The notes under the pieces: generated by a model
Told to the model about the DNA's origin: nothing
Database searches by the model: none
The model's input: only the letters and a program-made list of their open reading frames with translations
NCBI GenBank assembly: GCA_964521625.1
Contig: CAZFSM010000013.1
Coordinates: 1-64,000, forward strand
Direction of reading: 5' to 3'
DNA from: UBA1444 sp964521625
GTDB lineage: Bacteria; Bacillota; Negativicutes; UBA1444
Length of the DNA: 64,000 nt
Shown: piece by piece, positions 16,602 to 24,686 of the stretch
Position numbering within the stretch: position 1 is the first letter of the stretch
How the letters are laid out: every line of letters starts with the position of its first letter
Position numbers and translations under genes: made by a program

Positions 16602-17563
16602 TTGTAGTAACCGGCGGAGCCGGCTTTATCGGCAGTAATCTGGTACAGAGTCTCAATAAAGCAGGCATGGACGACATCTTAATTGTTGACCATTTGAAAA
16701 ACAGCGCCAAGATGGAAAACCTGCGTGGCCTGAAGTTTATCGATTACCAAGATAAGACTCGTTTTTTGTCGCGGATCGAACAGGGAGGAGTCGGTCTCGG
16801 CGCCATCGATGGAATCTTTCACACCGGCGCCTGTTCCGATACGATGGAATCCGACGGCGCGTATATGATGGAAACGAACTATGAGTACAGTAAGATTTTG
16901 CTGCACCATTGCCTGGCCGGCGGCATTCCGTTTCATTATTCTTCCTCCGCTTCCGTATATGGCGATGGCAAGAATGGCTTTCGCGAGGATCCGGTTTGCG
17001 AGCATCCGCTGAATGTTTACGCATACTCCAAGTTTTTGTTTGACAACTACGTCCGGCGTCTGCGCCCGCCGCTCGGCAGCCAGGTTGTTGGCCTGCGTTA
17101 TTTCAACGTATTTGGTCCACAGGAAAATCACAAGGGTCGGATGGCCTCGATTGTCTGGCAACTGTATCACCAGTTGAAGAAGGATGGCATTGCCCGACTG
17201 TTCGCTGGCACCGATGGTTATGGCGACGGGGAACAAAGCAGAGATTTTATTTATGTGAAGGATCTCGTCCGGGTGCACCGCTATTTTTGGCAAAACCACC
17301 ACCGAAGCGGTGTATTCAACTGCGGCACCGGCTCGGCCAACCCCTTTAATGCTGTGGCCCGGGCGCTGATTACCCGCCTTGGTTTCGGCCATATTGAGTA
17401 TGTGCCCTTTCCGTCAAGCCTGGTCGGCAAATACCAGAGCTTCACCGAAGCAGATCTGAGCTTGCTCAGAACGAGTGGTTGCGATGTTGCGTTTACCCCG
17501 CTGCCGGAGGCAGTTGCCGAATACTGCGACTGCCTGGAAAAGACTGGCGGCTATTTTAGATAA
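16598..17563 (+). CDS. hldD: ADP-L-glycero-D-manno-heptose 6-epimerase
   Basis: HldD epimerises ADP-D,D-heptose to ADP-L,D-heptose, the donor for inner-core heptosyltransferases. It is an extended SDR with VTGGAGFIGSN at the N-terminus, SSASVYG near residue 112 and YAYSKFLFD (Tyr and Lys of the active site) near 138, and the HldD-typical RYFNVFGPQENHKGRMAS. Length is 321 residues. The ATG at 16598 overlaps the rfaE1 stop by ATGA; a GTG nine bases earlier is less likely. Confidence 0.95.
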   Translation: MIVVTGGAGFIGSNLVQSLNKAGMDDILIVDHLKNSAKMENLRGLKFIDYQDKTRFLSRIEQGGVGLGAIDGIFHTGACSDTMESDGAYMMETNYEYSKILLHHCLAGGIPFHYSSSASVYGDGKNGFREDPVCEHPLNVYAYSKFLFDNYVRRLRPPLGSQVVGLRYFNVFGPQENHKGRMASIVWQLYHQLKKDGIARLFAGTDGYGDGEQSRDFIYVKDLVRVHRYFWQNHHRSGVFNCGTGSANPFNAVARALITRLGFGHIEYVPFPSSLVGKYQSFTEADLSLLRTSGCDVAFTPLPEAVAEYCDCLEKTGGYFR

Positions 17564-17577
17564 ATGGAGGAATTACA

Positions 17578-18687
17578 TTGAAAAAAGTACCTTTGCAGGA
17601 CTTACCCCTGCAATACCAGACCATTAAGGAAGAACTCGCCCCGGAAATCGAGAAAGTACTCGAGTCAGCCGCCTACATCCTCGGTCCGGCCGTAACCCAG
17701 TTCGAAGAAGACTTCGCCAAATATGTCGGTACCAGGTACTGCATCGGTTGCGGCAGTGGCACCGATGCCCTGCACCTGGCGCTGATTGCTGCCGGCGTAG
17801 AGCCCGGCGATGAAGTCATCACCGTATCCTATACCTTTGTTGCGACGGTCTGGGCTATTTCCTATATTGGCGCCAAACCGGTGTTCGTCGATATCGATCC
17901 ACATACCTACTGCATGGACCCGCGTAAACTGGAAGCCGCGATCACGCCGAAAACCAAGGCGGTGTTACCGGTTCACCTATACGGGCATACTTGTGACATG
18001 GACGAAATCAGCGATATCTGCAAGAAACACAACCTGGTGCTCATCGAGGATGCCGCCCAGGCGCATGGTTCGACCTATAAAGGGAAAAACGCCGGCACCT
18101 TTGGCGTGTCCTCCTGCTTCAGCTTTTATCCGGGCAAAAACCTCGGCGCTTTTGGCGAAGCCGGCGGTGTATGCACGAATGATTCGAACATGGCCGATCA
18201 CCTGCGGCGGTTGCGCAATCATTCGCAAGGCGAACGCTATTACTATGATGAACTCGGCTTCAATTACCGGATGGATGGGATTCAGGGTGCCATTCTCGGC
18301 GTCAAGCTAAAGCACCTGAAGGCTTGGACGGCTCAGCGCCATCTGATCGCCAAGAATTATAAACTCTCGCTGGCTGGACTGCCGGGGCTGGTATTGCCAG
18401 AGATTAAACAATGGTGCGAAAGCAACTGGTACCTGTTTGTGATCCAGCATCCCCGTCGGGATGATTTGCAAAAGCATCTGGCAGCGCGCGGCGTGGAGAC
18501 GGCGCTGCACTATCCGTTGCCGGTTCACCTGCAAAAAGCCTACGCACACCTCGGTTATCAACAAGGCGATTTGCCGGTCAGTGAAACGGTGGCCAAACGC
18601 TGCCTGACCCTGCCGATGTTCCCCGAAATGACGGAGGAACAAATCGACCAGGTGACCGAAGCGGTCCGTGAATTCTGCGTTAAGTGA
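17578..18687 (+). CDS. DegT/DnrJ/EryC1 family sugar aminotransferase (GnnB-like?)
   Basis: A PLP-dependent aminotransferase of 369 residues acting on a keto sugar nucleotide. The fold markers are GCGSGTDALHLAL near residue 58, EDAAQAHG near 157 and the PLP-binding Lys in YPGKNLGAFGEAG near 186. The TTG start has TGGAGG upstream. It is followed 12 bases later by a Gfo/Idh oxidoreductase. A DegT / Gfo-Idh pair is the known set for 3-amination of UDP-GlcNAc, either GnnB/GnnA for diamino lipid A or WbpE/WbpB for O-antigen sugars. Its place inside the heptose and lipid A block favours the first, by inference. Confidence 0.85.
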   Translation: MKKVPLQDLPLQYQTIKEELAPEIEKVLESAAYILGPAVTQFEEDFAKYVGTRYCIGCGSGTDALHLALIAAGVEPGDEVITVSYTFVATVWAISYIGAKPVFVDIDPHTYCMDPRKLEAAITPKTKAVLPVHLYGHTCDMDEISDICKKHNLVLIEDAAQAHGSTYKGKNAGTFGVSSCFSFYPGKNLGAFGEAGGVCTNDSNMADHLRRLRNHSQGERYYYDELGFNYRMDGIQGAILGVKLKHLKAWTAQRHLIAKNYKLSLAGLPGLVLPEIKQWCESNWYLFVIQHPRRDDLQKHLAARGVETALHYPLPVHLQKAYAHLGYQQGDLPVSETVAKRCLTLPMFPEMTEEQIDQVTEAVREFCVK

Positions 18688-18699
18688 GGCGAGATCGAG

Positions 18700-19695
18700 A
18701 TGAAAAAAATACAGGCGGCCGTAATTGGCTGCGGCGGTTGGGGCCCCAATCTATTAAATGTTTTCTTTTCCAATACCGAAACCAAGCTGCGCTGGATGTG
18801 CGACCTCAGCGCACCCAGGCTTGAGTTTCTGAAACAGACCTTTCATGATGTTCAGACGACAACCGATTATATCGATATCCTGAACGACCCCAAAGTCGAC
18901 CTGGTAGCCATTGCTACTCCGGTCGACAGTCATTATCCGCTGGCGAAAGCGGCGCTTGAAGCAGGCAAGCATGTATTGGTCGAAAAACCGATGACAGCCA
19001 GCGTGGAGCATGCCAAAGAACTGATCGCCCTGGCAGCGCAAAAAAAGTTACTACTGGCAACGGATCATGTACTGGTGTATACAAATGAAGCACAGTACCT
19101 GCGCAATTTGATCCAGCGCGGTGAGTTGGGGGAACTGCTGTACTGGGACTCGGTCCGGCTCAATCTCGGGGCGGTCAGGAGCGATTATAATGTCTTGTGG
19201 GATTTGGCTGTGCATGATGTATCGCTGTTCTATCATGTCATCGGCCGAATGCCCAAAGAAGTTCTGGCTGTCGGCACTAGTCACGTGCCGGGACATCCGG
19301 AAAGCATGGCGCAACTACACATGTTCTTTGAAAATTCCTTTGTCGCCAAAGTGAATGTTAACTGGCTGTCGCCGGTAAAGATGCGGCACGGTGTATTGGT
19401 CGGCACGCAAAAGAGCGTGTATTATAATGACCTGGAAGCTTCGGAGAAACTACGGGTATATGACCGTTGCGTCACTTGCAACGAAGAAGGAAAAACGGGC
19501 TACCATCTGGGCGATGTCCTGTCGCCATTCATTCCCCCCGGCGATGCCTTGCGTAACGAAGTGAAACAGCTGGTGGAAGGGATTCGCACTGGCAAGGCGC
19601 CGGTAGCCGACGGTGATGCCGGACTCCAGGTGGTCAGAATTTTAGAAGCGGCCGAAAAATCATTGCGCAGCGGCTCGCAAAAAGTTCCCGTATAA
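18700..19695 (+). CDS. Gfo/Idh/MocA family oxidoreductase (GnnA-like?)
   Basis: A NAD(P)-dependent sugar dehydrogenase of 331 residues. The Rossmann motif GCGGWGPN is at residues about 10-17, the EKP motif (VLVEKPM) near residue 97, and the substrate-side WDLAVHDV near 167. It is proposed to oxidise the 3-hydroxyl of a UDP-N-acetylhexosamine so that the preceding DegT enzyme can aminate it. WlbA/WbpB enzymes act on the C6-acid form, and GnnA on UDP-GlcNAc itself; sequence reading alone does not decide. No 6-dehydrogenase is adjacent, which fits GnnA better. Confidence 0.83.
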   Translation: MKKIQAAVIGCGGWGPNLLNVFFSNTETKLRWMCDLSAPRLEFLKQTFHDVQTTTDYIDILNDPKVDLVAIATPVDSHYPLAKAALEAGKHVLVEKPMTASVEHAKELIALAAQKKLLLATDHVLVYTNEAQYLRNLIQRGELGELLYWDSVRLNLGAVRSDYNVLWDLAVHDVSLFYHVIGRMPKEVLAVGTSHVPGHPESMAQLHMFFENSFVAKVNVNWLSPVKMRHGVLVGTQKSVYYNDLEASEKLRVYDRCVTCNEEGKTGYHLGDVLSPFIPPGDALRNEVKQLVEGIRTGKAPVADGDAGLQVVRILEAAEKSLRSGSQKVPV

Positions 19696-19705
19696 GGAGC
19701 GGAGC

Positions 19706-20257
19706 ATGGATTACAACAAACTGATTGAGGAACATACCCGCGCGATCACAGCGATGCAAACGGAGTGCATGGACGACATCAGCCGGTTTGCCGAAGCCTG
19801 TCGGACTGCGATCGCCTCCGGGCATACGATCTATCTGATGGGAAATGGCGGCAGCGCTTGCGACTGTCAGCACTTCGCGGCGGAACTCGTCGGCCGGTTC
19901 CAGAAAGAACGGCAGGCGATGGCGGCAGTAGCGCTGACCACCGATACTTCAATTTTGACGGCGCTGGCCAATGACTATGGTTTCGAGGTCGTGTACTCCC
20001 GCCAGGTGGAGGCGCTGGTCCGTCCAGGCGATCTGGTGGTCGGCATTTCCACGTCCGGCAATAGCCCCAACATCATGAAAGCCTTGGAAAAGGCCAATGA
20101 ACGGGGTGCTGTCACGGTTGGCATGACTGGGCGCAGCGGCGGCAAGATGAAAGCGTTTTGCGACATCTGCATCTGCATCCCGTCGGATGTCACCGCCCGG
20201 ATTCAGGAAGCTCACCTGCTCGTCGAACATCTTGTCTGCCAGAGGATTGAAGAGTGA
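19706..20257 (+). CDS. gmhA: Sedoheptulose-7-phosphate isomerase
   Basis: GmhA makes D-glycero-D-manno-heptose-7-phosphate, the first step to ADP-heptose. The 183-residue SIS protein shows NGGSACDCQHFAAEL near residue 48, with the catalytic Glu in AAEL, STSGNSPN near 116 and the EAHLLVEH motif near 171 with the active-site His. All expected catalytic residues are present. It overlaps gmhB by GTGA. Confidence 0.95.
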   Translation: MDYNKLIEEHTRAITAMQTECMDDISRFAEACRTAIASGHTIYLMGNGGSACDCQHFAAELVGRFQKERQAMAAVALTTDTSILTALANDYGFEVVYSRQVEALVRPGDLVVGISTSGNSPNIMKALEKANERGAVTVGMTGRSGGKMKAFCDICICIPSDVTARIQEAHLLVEHLVCQRIEE

Positions 20258-20766
20258 CGAAAGTCGTTTTTCTGGACCGGGATGGCGTGCTGAACGCTGA
20301 CATTGGTTACCTGTGGCGCAAAGAAGATTTTGTCTGGATGCCGGGAGCGCCGGAGGCGGTCCGGCTGTTCAATCAACTCGACTGGCGGGTGGTTGTGGTG
20401 ACCAACCAAAGCGGCGTTGCCCGTGGCTACTACCAGGAAACTGATGTTCAGTCACTGCATGCCTGGATGAATGACGAACTGGCAAAACAAGGCGCCCATA
20501 TCGACAGCTTTTATTTTTGTCCCCACTATCCGCAAGGCGCACAGGCGAAGTATGCTGTGGAATGCGATTGTCGCAAGCCGCAACCGGGAATGATCCTGCG
20601 TGGTCTGGCCGACTGGCAGGGGAACCCGGCAACTTCGTTTTTGATCGGCGACAAGGAATCTGACATCGCAGCAGCTACTGCAGCGGGAATCACCGGCTAC
20701 CTGTTCACCGGCTCGAATCTATTGGAATTTGTCCGGACTAACATCCCTGAATTTGATGCAAAGTAA
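20254..20766 (+). CDS. gmhB: Heptose-1,7-bisphosphate 7-phosphatase
   Basis: GmhB removes the 7-phosphate between the RfaE1 and RfaE2 steps. It is a HAD phosphatase of 170 residues with FLDRDGVLN (catalytic Asp pair, residues 6-14), VVTNQSG near 48, the Zn-binding Cys/His cluster CPHYPQG to ECDCRKPQPG (about 89-112) typical of GmhB, and IGDKESDI near 131. The GTG start overlaps the gmhA stop. It completes the ADP-heptose set in this block. Confidence 0.95.
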   Translation: MTKVVFLDRDGVLNADIGYLWRKEDFVWMPGAPEAVRLFNQLDWRVVVVTNQSGVARGYYQETDVQSLHAWMNDELAKQGAHIDSFYFCPHYPQGAQAKYAVECDCRKPQPGMILRGLADWQGNPATSFLIGDKESDIAAATAAGITGYLFTGSNLLEFVRTNIPEFDAK

Positions 20767-20841
20767 TGGCTTGCCTGAAAGAAAAAATCATACTGCATCT
20801 TGTTCTCATCTAGTCTAGTTTTTTATTTTGGAGGAGACAAC

Positions 20842-21768
20842 TTGGACGCCAGTATCATCATTGCCACCTACAACCGCAAAGATTTGCTGGCTACCTGCCT
20901 GCGCTGCCTTGACGCGCAAGACCATCCCAGTCGGGACTATGAAGTGATCGTAGTCGATGATGGATCTTCCGATGGCAGTGTCGAGATGGTCAAGGACTGG
21001 CCGGCCCGCTATAATTTGCGCTGCATTGCTGCCGGACACCAGGGACCGGGCCCGGCCCGCAACCTTGGCGTAACCAAAGCAACCGGCGAGTTCGTGATTT
21101 TTCTCGACAGCGATGCGTTCGCATCCGCCAGTTTTGTTTCCGAGCATGTGAAGAGTCATCGCCAGGCCGGCAAGCCGATATTTGTCGACGGGCCCGCCGT
21201 ATATGTTCGCGGCCAGGCCGCAATCGAACATCCACCGCTTATTTCTCGGGAAATAAAACTGCTGGCGTTTTTAGATTTTTTTGGCGTGCCGTTTGTCAGT
21301 GTCAACGTATCCTGTCCGCGCGAAGATTTCCTGCGGGTGGGTGGCTTTGACCCCCGGTTCGGCAAAGCGTACGGATATGAAGATACCGAACTCGGGGTTC
21401 GGCTGCGTCTGGCTGGATTGGGCAATGTCCGCAACCGCAGTGCGTATGTGCTGCATCATACCGACGGGACGCCCACGCTGGAAAGTGAAATGAAGAAACG
21501 GCGTGAATGCGGCAGCAACGGCGCTCTGTTTTACGAAAAGTATCCGCTGCCGGAAGTGAAGAAATTGATCAACTGGAACAGCCTGAGCTGGGATGCCCGG
21601 TTTCAAAAACTGGGCCTGACCGCCTGGGCGACAGTGCAACGGGCAGCCGAATGGAAACAACAGGGGCATTTCCTGTATCCAGTGCTGCGCAAAGTTCTGC
21701 TGACGCACCTGTATGCATCGGCCCTGCGCCAAGGCTTGACCGACGCCGGACTGTCCGTGGAAGGGTAA
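20842..21768 (+). CDS. Family 2 glycosyltransferase
   Basis: A GT-A fold inverting glycosyltransferase of 308 residues. It starts with ASIIIATYNRKDLL, has VVDDGSSDGS near residue 36, the metal-binding LDSDAF near 92, and the later GYEDTELGVRL, the GT2 acceptor-side ED motif, near 180. The TTG at 20842 has a strong GGAGGAG at 20830-20836. The 75 bases upstream (20767-20841) are AT-rich and show no clear terminator and only a poor promoter candidate. Donor and acceptor are unknown; a core sugar is likely from context. Confidence 0.87.
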   Translation: MDASIIIATYNRKDLLATCLRCLDAQDHPSRDYEVIVVDDGSSDGSVEMVKDWPARYNLRCIAAGHQGPGPARNLGVTKATGEFVIFLDSDAFASASFVSEHVKSHRQAGKPIFVDGPAVYVRGQAAIEHPPLISREIKLLAFLDFFGVPFVSVNVSCPREDFLRVGGFDPRFGKAYGYEDTELGVRLRLAGLGNVRNRSAYVLHHTDGTPTLESEMKKRRECGSNGALFYEKYPLPEVKKLINWNSLSWDARFQKLGLTAWATVQRAAEWKQQGHFLYPVLRKVLLTHLYASALRQGLTDAGLSVEG

Positions 21769-21773
21769 AGCTG

Positions 21774-22994
21774 ATGGACACTAACCTATATGTTTTGGCT
21801 AACTCGCCAGGCGAAATGTCTGGCTGGGTGGCGCCGGTGGTGACACAGGTCCGCCTGCTCATGCCGGAAGCGCGGATTACGGTGGCGCTGATTCCCGACT
21901 GGTTTACCAGCGGCCGCGAACGTGAATTTGGCGAGCAGTTGCCGGTGGACCGGGTGATAGGCGTATTTCCCCTGATCCGCGAGTTGTGGCATCAGCGCAA
22001 GGTTCTTCGGCAACAACAAAACCTGGTACTGTTTCTCGGCGGCGACGCACTGTATGCCAAAGGTCTGTCGCGCCTTTTGCAATGCGACTCAATGGCGTAC
22101 ATGCCTCGAGTGTATAGTCCACAGAACTTCGCGCGGATTTTTGTACCGACATCGCTGGAAAAGGAGCGAGCGGTTCGTAAAGGGGCTGACGCAGAGCAGA
22201 TCGTCGTTGTACCGACGTTGGCGCTGGACAGTGTAATTCCTTCCGGTACGGCAGCGCAGGTCAGGCAAAGGCTGAGCCTGCCGGATGAGGCAACACCGAT
22301 CATCTCGCTAATGGCCGGTAGCCGGCCATCCTATGTGGCAATGAGCCTGGATTTCATGTTGGACACAGCACAGCAGTTGTCGCAGGAGTACCCGGCCGCC
22401 AGACTGCTACTACCGATTTCCCCCTTCATCGATAAGAGAATGGTGCTGGACGTATTGCGCCAGCGCCAGATGTCAACTGAAATGCTGGCAGACGATGAAA
22501 TTCTCCGCACTGGCAACACCGGGCAGATCCTGTTCGTCTTTACCTACGGTCACGATGCGATTGTGGCCGCCGATCTGGCAATCGTATTGCCGGGAACCAA
22601 TAACCTGCAGTGCGCTGCGATCGGGACGCCATTCATCATGCTGATGCCGCTAAACTCGATTGAAAGTATTCCCTTTGAAGGCTTGTTGGGACTGTTGTAT
22701 CCGCGGTTTTTCCCGTTCAACCATATTAAAAAATGGATTATTGCCTGGATGAGCCCGCGCGTGCCCTACATGTCGATGGTAAACCGGATGGCGGGACGAA
22801 TGCTGGCCCCGGAAATGCGCGGCGTGCTGACCCCGCAGGAAGTGGCCGCTGCTGCATCGGCGTTATGGCAGGATTCCGACCGGCGGGAGCAGTTGCGCTT
22901 GGAGCTACTCGAATTAACGCGTGAGCGTGGAGCTGCGCGGATCATAGCGGAGGCCATACGTGAACATTTCCTTTCTGACCAACGGCTACGGTGA
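21774..22994 (+). CDS. LpxB-related glycosyltransferase-like protein (first of pair)
   Basis: This 406-residue protein resembles lipid A disaccharide synthase (LpxB) in plan: an N-terminal NSPGEMSGWVAP segment in the place of the LpxB GEASGD loop, a central FLGGDALY, LMAGSRPSYVA near residue 180, and a C-terminal VLPGTNNLQCAAIGTPF that matches the GT-B donor site. The ATG at 21774 is six bases after the GT2 stop; an earlier in-frame start would lie inside the GT2 gene. It overlaps the next gene by 35 bases. The LpxB catalytic set is not obviously complete, so the true reaction is unknown. A GT-B enzyme for lipid A or another glycolipid is inferred. Confidence 0.72.
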   Translation: MDTNLYVLANSPGEMSGWVAPVVTQVRLLMPEARITVALIPDWFTSGREREFGEQLPVDRVIGVFPLIRELWHQRKVLRQQQNLVLFLGGDALYAKGLSRLLQCDSMAYMPRVYSPQNFARIFVPTSLEKERAVRKGADAEQIVVVPTLALDSVIPSGTAAQVRQRLSLPDEATPIISLMAGSRPSYVAMSLDFMLDTAQQLSQEYPAARLLLPISPFIDKRMVLDVLRQRQMSTEMLADDEILRTGNTGQILFVFTYGHDAIVAADLAIVLPGTNNLQCAAIGTPFIMLMPLNSIESIPFEGLLGLLYPRFFPFNHIKKWIIAWMSPRVPYMSMVNRMAGRMLAPEMRGVLTPQEVAAAASALWQDSDRREQLRLELLELTRERGAARIIAEAIREHFLSDQRLR

Positions 22995-24084
22995 AGACCG
23001 CACCGGCGCGCTGATTGCCGGCGAACTCAGGCAACTGGCGCCAGAACAGTCGATTGTGGCGATTCCCATGGTTTCAAATGGGGATGCATTTCAAAAACAA
23101 GGATTTTCAACGGTATGGGAAGGTTCTTTCCCGCCCGGGCAGGGATTTGGCAGCCAGGAATTTCGCCTGTTTTTAAAAGACATTCCTTACGCGCGCGACT
23201 ATTTTCGTTATCTGGGATTTCTGGCCAGACGACGATCAGAAATTGACCATGCTTTTGTTGTCGGCGATGTCTTTTTGCTGATTCATGCCTATTATGGTCT
23301 GGGGCGCAAATCGATTTTTTTAGCGCTGGCCAAGTCCGATCATATGAATCCGCATTCCGGGATCGAAGAATGGGTAATCCGCAAATTTGCATCGCGGGTG
23401 TTGACCAGGGATGCTTATACCGCTGAGCGGCTTCGCGCCAAAGGAATTGACGCCCTTTTTTTGGGCAATCCGATCATGGATGGGATTGGCGAGCCGGGAC
23501 CGGAAAAACCGGTTGATCCGCCGATCATCGGTTTGCTGCCGGGAAGCCGGGAAGAGGCCGATGCCAATTTCCGCCGCATTTTGACGGTGATTGACGGGGT
23601 GCCCGAGGCAGCGCAGTATTTATGTGCACTGTCGCCAGTGCTCGATATTGAAAAAATGGCGGAATCGGTGCGCGAGGACGGCTGGACGCTGGTTGACGGC
23701 AGATTGCTGTGTAAGGGCGATAAAACGGTAGTGATGGGTAAAGACCTGTTTGATACGGTACTGCATGATTCCACAGTAGTGATCGGTATGGCAGGTACCG
23801 CCAATGAGCAGGCGGCAGGCATGGGACGTTCGGTAATCAGCTTTGTCGGCGCTGGCGCCCAGACGACACCGGCCCGCATGATCGACCAGGAACGTTTGCT
23901 TGGCGGATCGGCAGCCTACATCAGCGACTTTCCGGCCGGTGTGTCCCGCGAAATATCCTGGTTATTGGCGCACCCCGAAGAGCGGCAGAGGCGCGGCGAA
24001 ATCGGTCGGCAGCGGATGGGTCCGCCGGGTGGCGCAAAAAAAATAGCCGAATTCCTGTTTAAGGAGTTCGGCCTGGCTAAATAA
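22960..24084 (+). CDS. Lipid-A-disaccharide synthase-related protein (second of pair)
   Basis: A 374-residue protein with the NGYGEDRTGALIAGEL start that marks the lipid-A-disaccharide synthase-related family (TIGR03492 type, known from cyanobacteria and others). GLLPGSREEA lies near residue 190 and a MAGTANEQAAGMGRSVISF donor-site region near 270. The GTG at 22960 follows CGGAGG and sits inside the end of the preceding LpxB-like gene. Function is not established for the family. It ends the operon, with a terminator 17 bases downstream. Confidence 0.75.
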   Translation: MNISFLTNGYGEDRTGALIAGELRQLAPEQSIVAIPMVSNGDAFQKQGFSTVWEGSFPPGQGFGSQEFRLFLKDIPYARDYFRYLGFLARRRSEIDHAFVVGDVFLLIHAYYGLGRKSIFLALAKSDHMNPHSGIEEWVIRKFASRVLTRDAYTAERLRAKGIDALFLGNPIMDGIGEPGPEKPVDPPIIGLLPGSREEADANFRRILTVIDGVPEAAQYLCALSPVLDIEKMAESVREDGWTLVDGRLLCKGDKTVVMGKDLFDTVLHDSTVVIGMAGTANEQAAGMGRSVISFVGAGAQTTPARMIDQERLLGGSAAYISDFPAGVSREISWLLAHPEERQRRGEIGRQRMGPPGGAKKIAEFLFKEFGLAK

Positions 24085-24100
24085 ATTAAGAATTTCTTCT

Positions 24101-24136
24101 GCAGTAAGCTGTTATTAACGGGTTACTGCTTTTTTT
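24101..24136 (+). terminator. Rho-independent terminator of the heptose/LpxB-like operon
   Basis: GCAGTAA (24101-24107) pairs with TTACTGC (24123-24129) around a 15-base loop, followed by seven T. It lies in the convergent junction and overlaps the 3' end of the leftward PAP2 gene. It has no T-run on the other strand, so it serves the rightward operon only. Confidence 0.75.
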
Positions 24137-24648
24137 CGCCTGATCAATACTGCGACAAAATAGGACACAATGGTTCCGAACAACATGCCTGCGGTAATCT
24201 GAAGCTCAGTATGCGCATTGGTCTGAATTCGCGACCAGGTCACCAGTCCGGCGACGCTGTACCAGATCCACCACAGGCGGGGATAGTACAGTGACAGCAC
24301 AAAAGCCAGCGAGAATGTCGCCGAGGCGTGCCCGCTGGGGAATCCCTCATAGCCGCCGGAGGGGCGGATAGCGATGTCGGCAATCAAAAATCGCTTCGAC
24401 AGTTGAACGACCGAGGTCACTGTCAAGGCGACGACCGCGTCATACAGCACCGGTTGCCAGCTGCGCAGTTTCCAGCCCGTGAAGAACATCAGTAAATGAG
24501 CAAAAATCTGGAATCCATCATTGACATGGTCGCTGAGAAAGTGCGCGAATTGATCCGGCAGAGAGTTGTCGGCAAACAGGATTGTCAGGGCAGCCAGCAG
24601 GGTGGCAAAACCGACGGCGACCGCGCGGGACAAGATCACTTGCGGCAA
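24115..24648 (-). CDS. PAP2 superfamily membrane phosphatase
   Basis: An integral membrane phosphatase of 177 residues. After three N-terminal helices, K..RP (SKRFLIAD to IRP, near residue 85), FPSGHAS (near 103) and SRIQTNAHTELQ (near 140) match the three PAP2 motifs. The Asp expected in motif three is Gln. The TTG start has a perfect AAGGAGG eight bases upstream; the longer frame to 24909 runs back into the CPBP gene. It is the last gene of the leftward glycosyltransferase operon. It may dephosphorylate undecaprenyl pyrophosphate or lipid A phosphates; the substrate is inferred. Confidence 0.82.
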   Translation of the reverse strand: MPQVILSRAVAVGFATLLAALTILFADNSLPDQFAHFLSDHVNDGFQIFAHLLMFFTGWKLRSWQPVLYDAVVALTVTSVVQLSKRFLIADIAIRPSGGYEGFPSGHASATFSLAFVLSLYYPRLWWIWYSVAGLVTWSRIQTNAHTELQITAGMLFGTIVSYFVAVLIRRKKAVTR

Positions 24649-24686
24649 GTAAATTCCTCCTTGGGAAATCGGGAACAGTCCCCAAT

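Noticed and set aside
20767..20841. Terminator or promoter before the GT2 gene at 20842
   Set aside because: The CTAGTCTAG followed by T-rich sequence cannot form a stable hairpin, and -35/-10 matches are poor.
21507..21773. N-terminal extension of the first LpxB-like protein
   Set aside because: It lies inside the GT2 gene in another frame, and the ATG at 21774 starts at the conserved domain.
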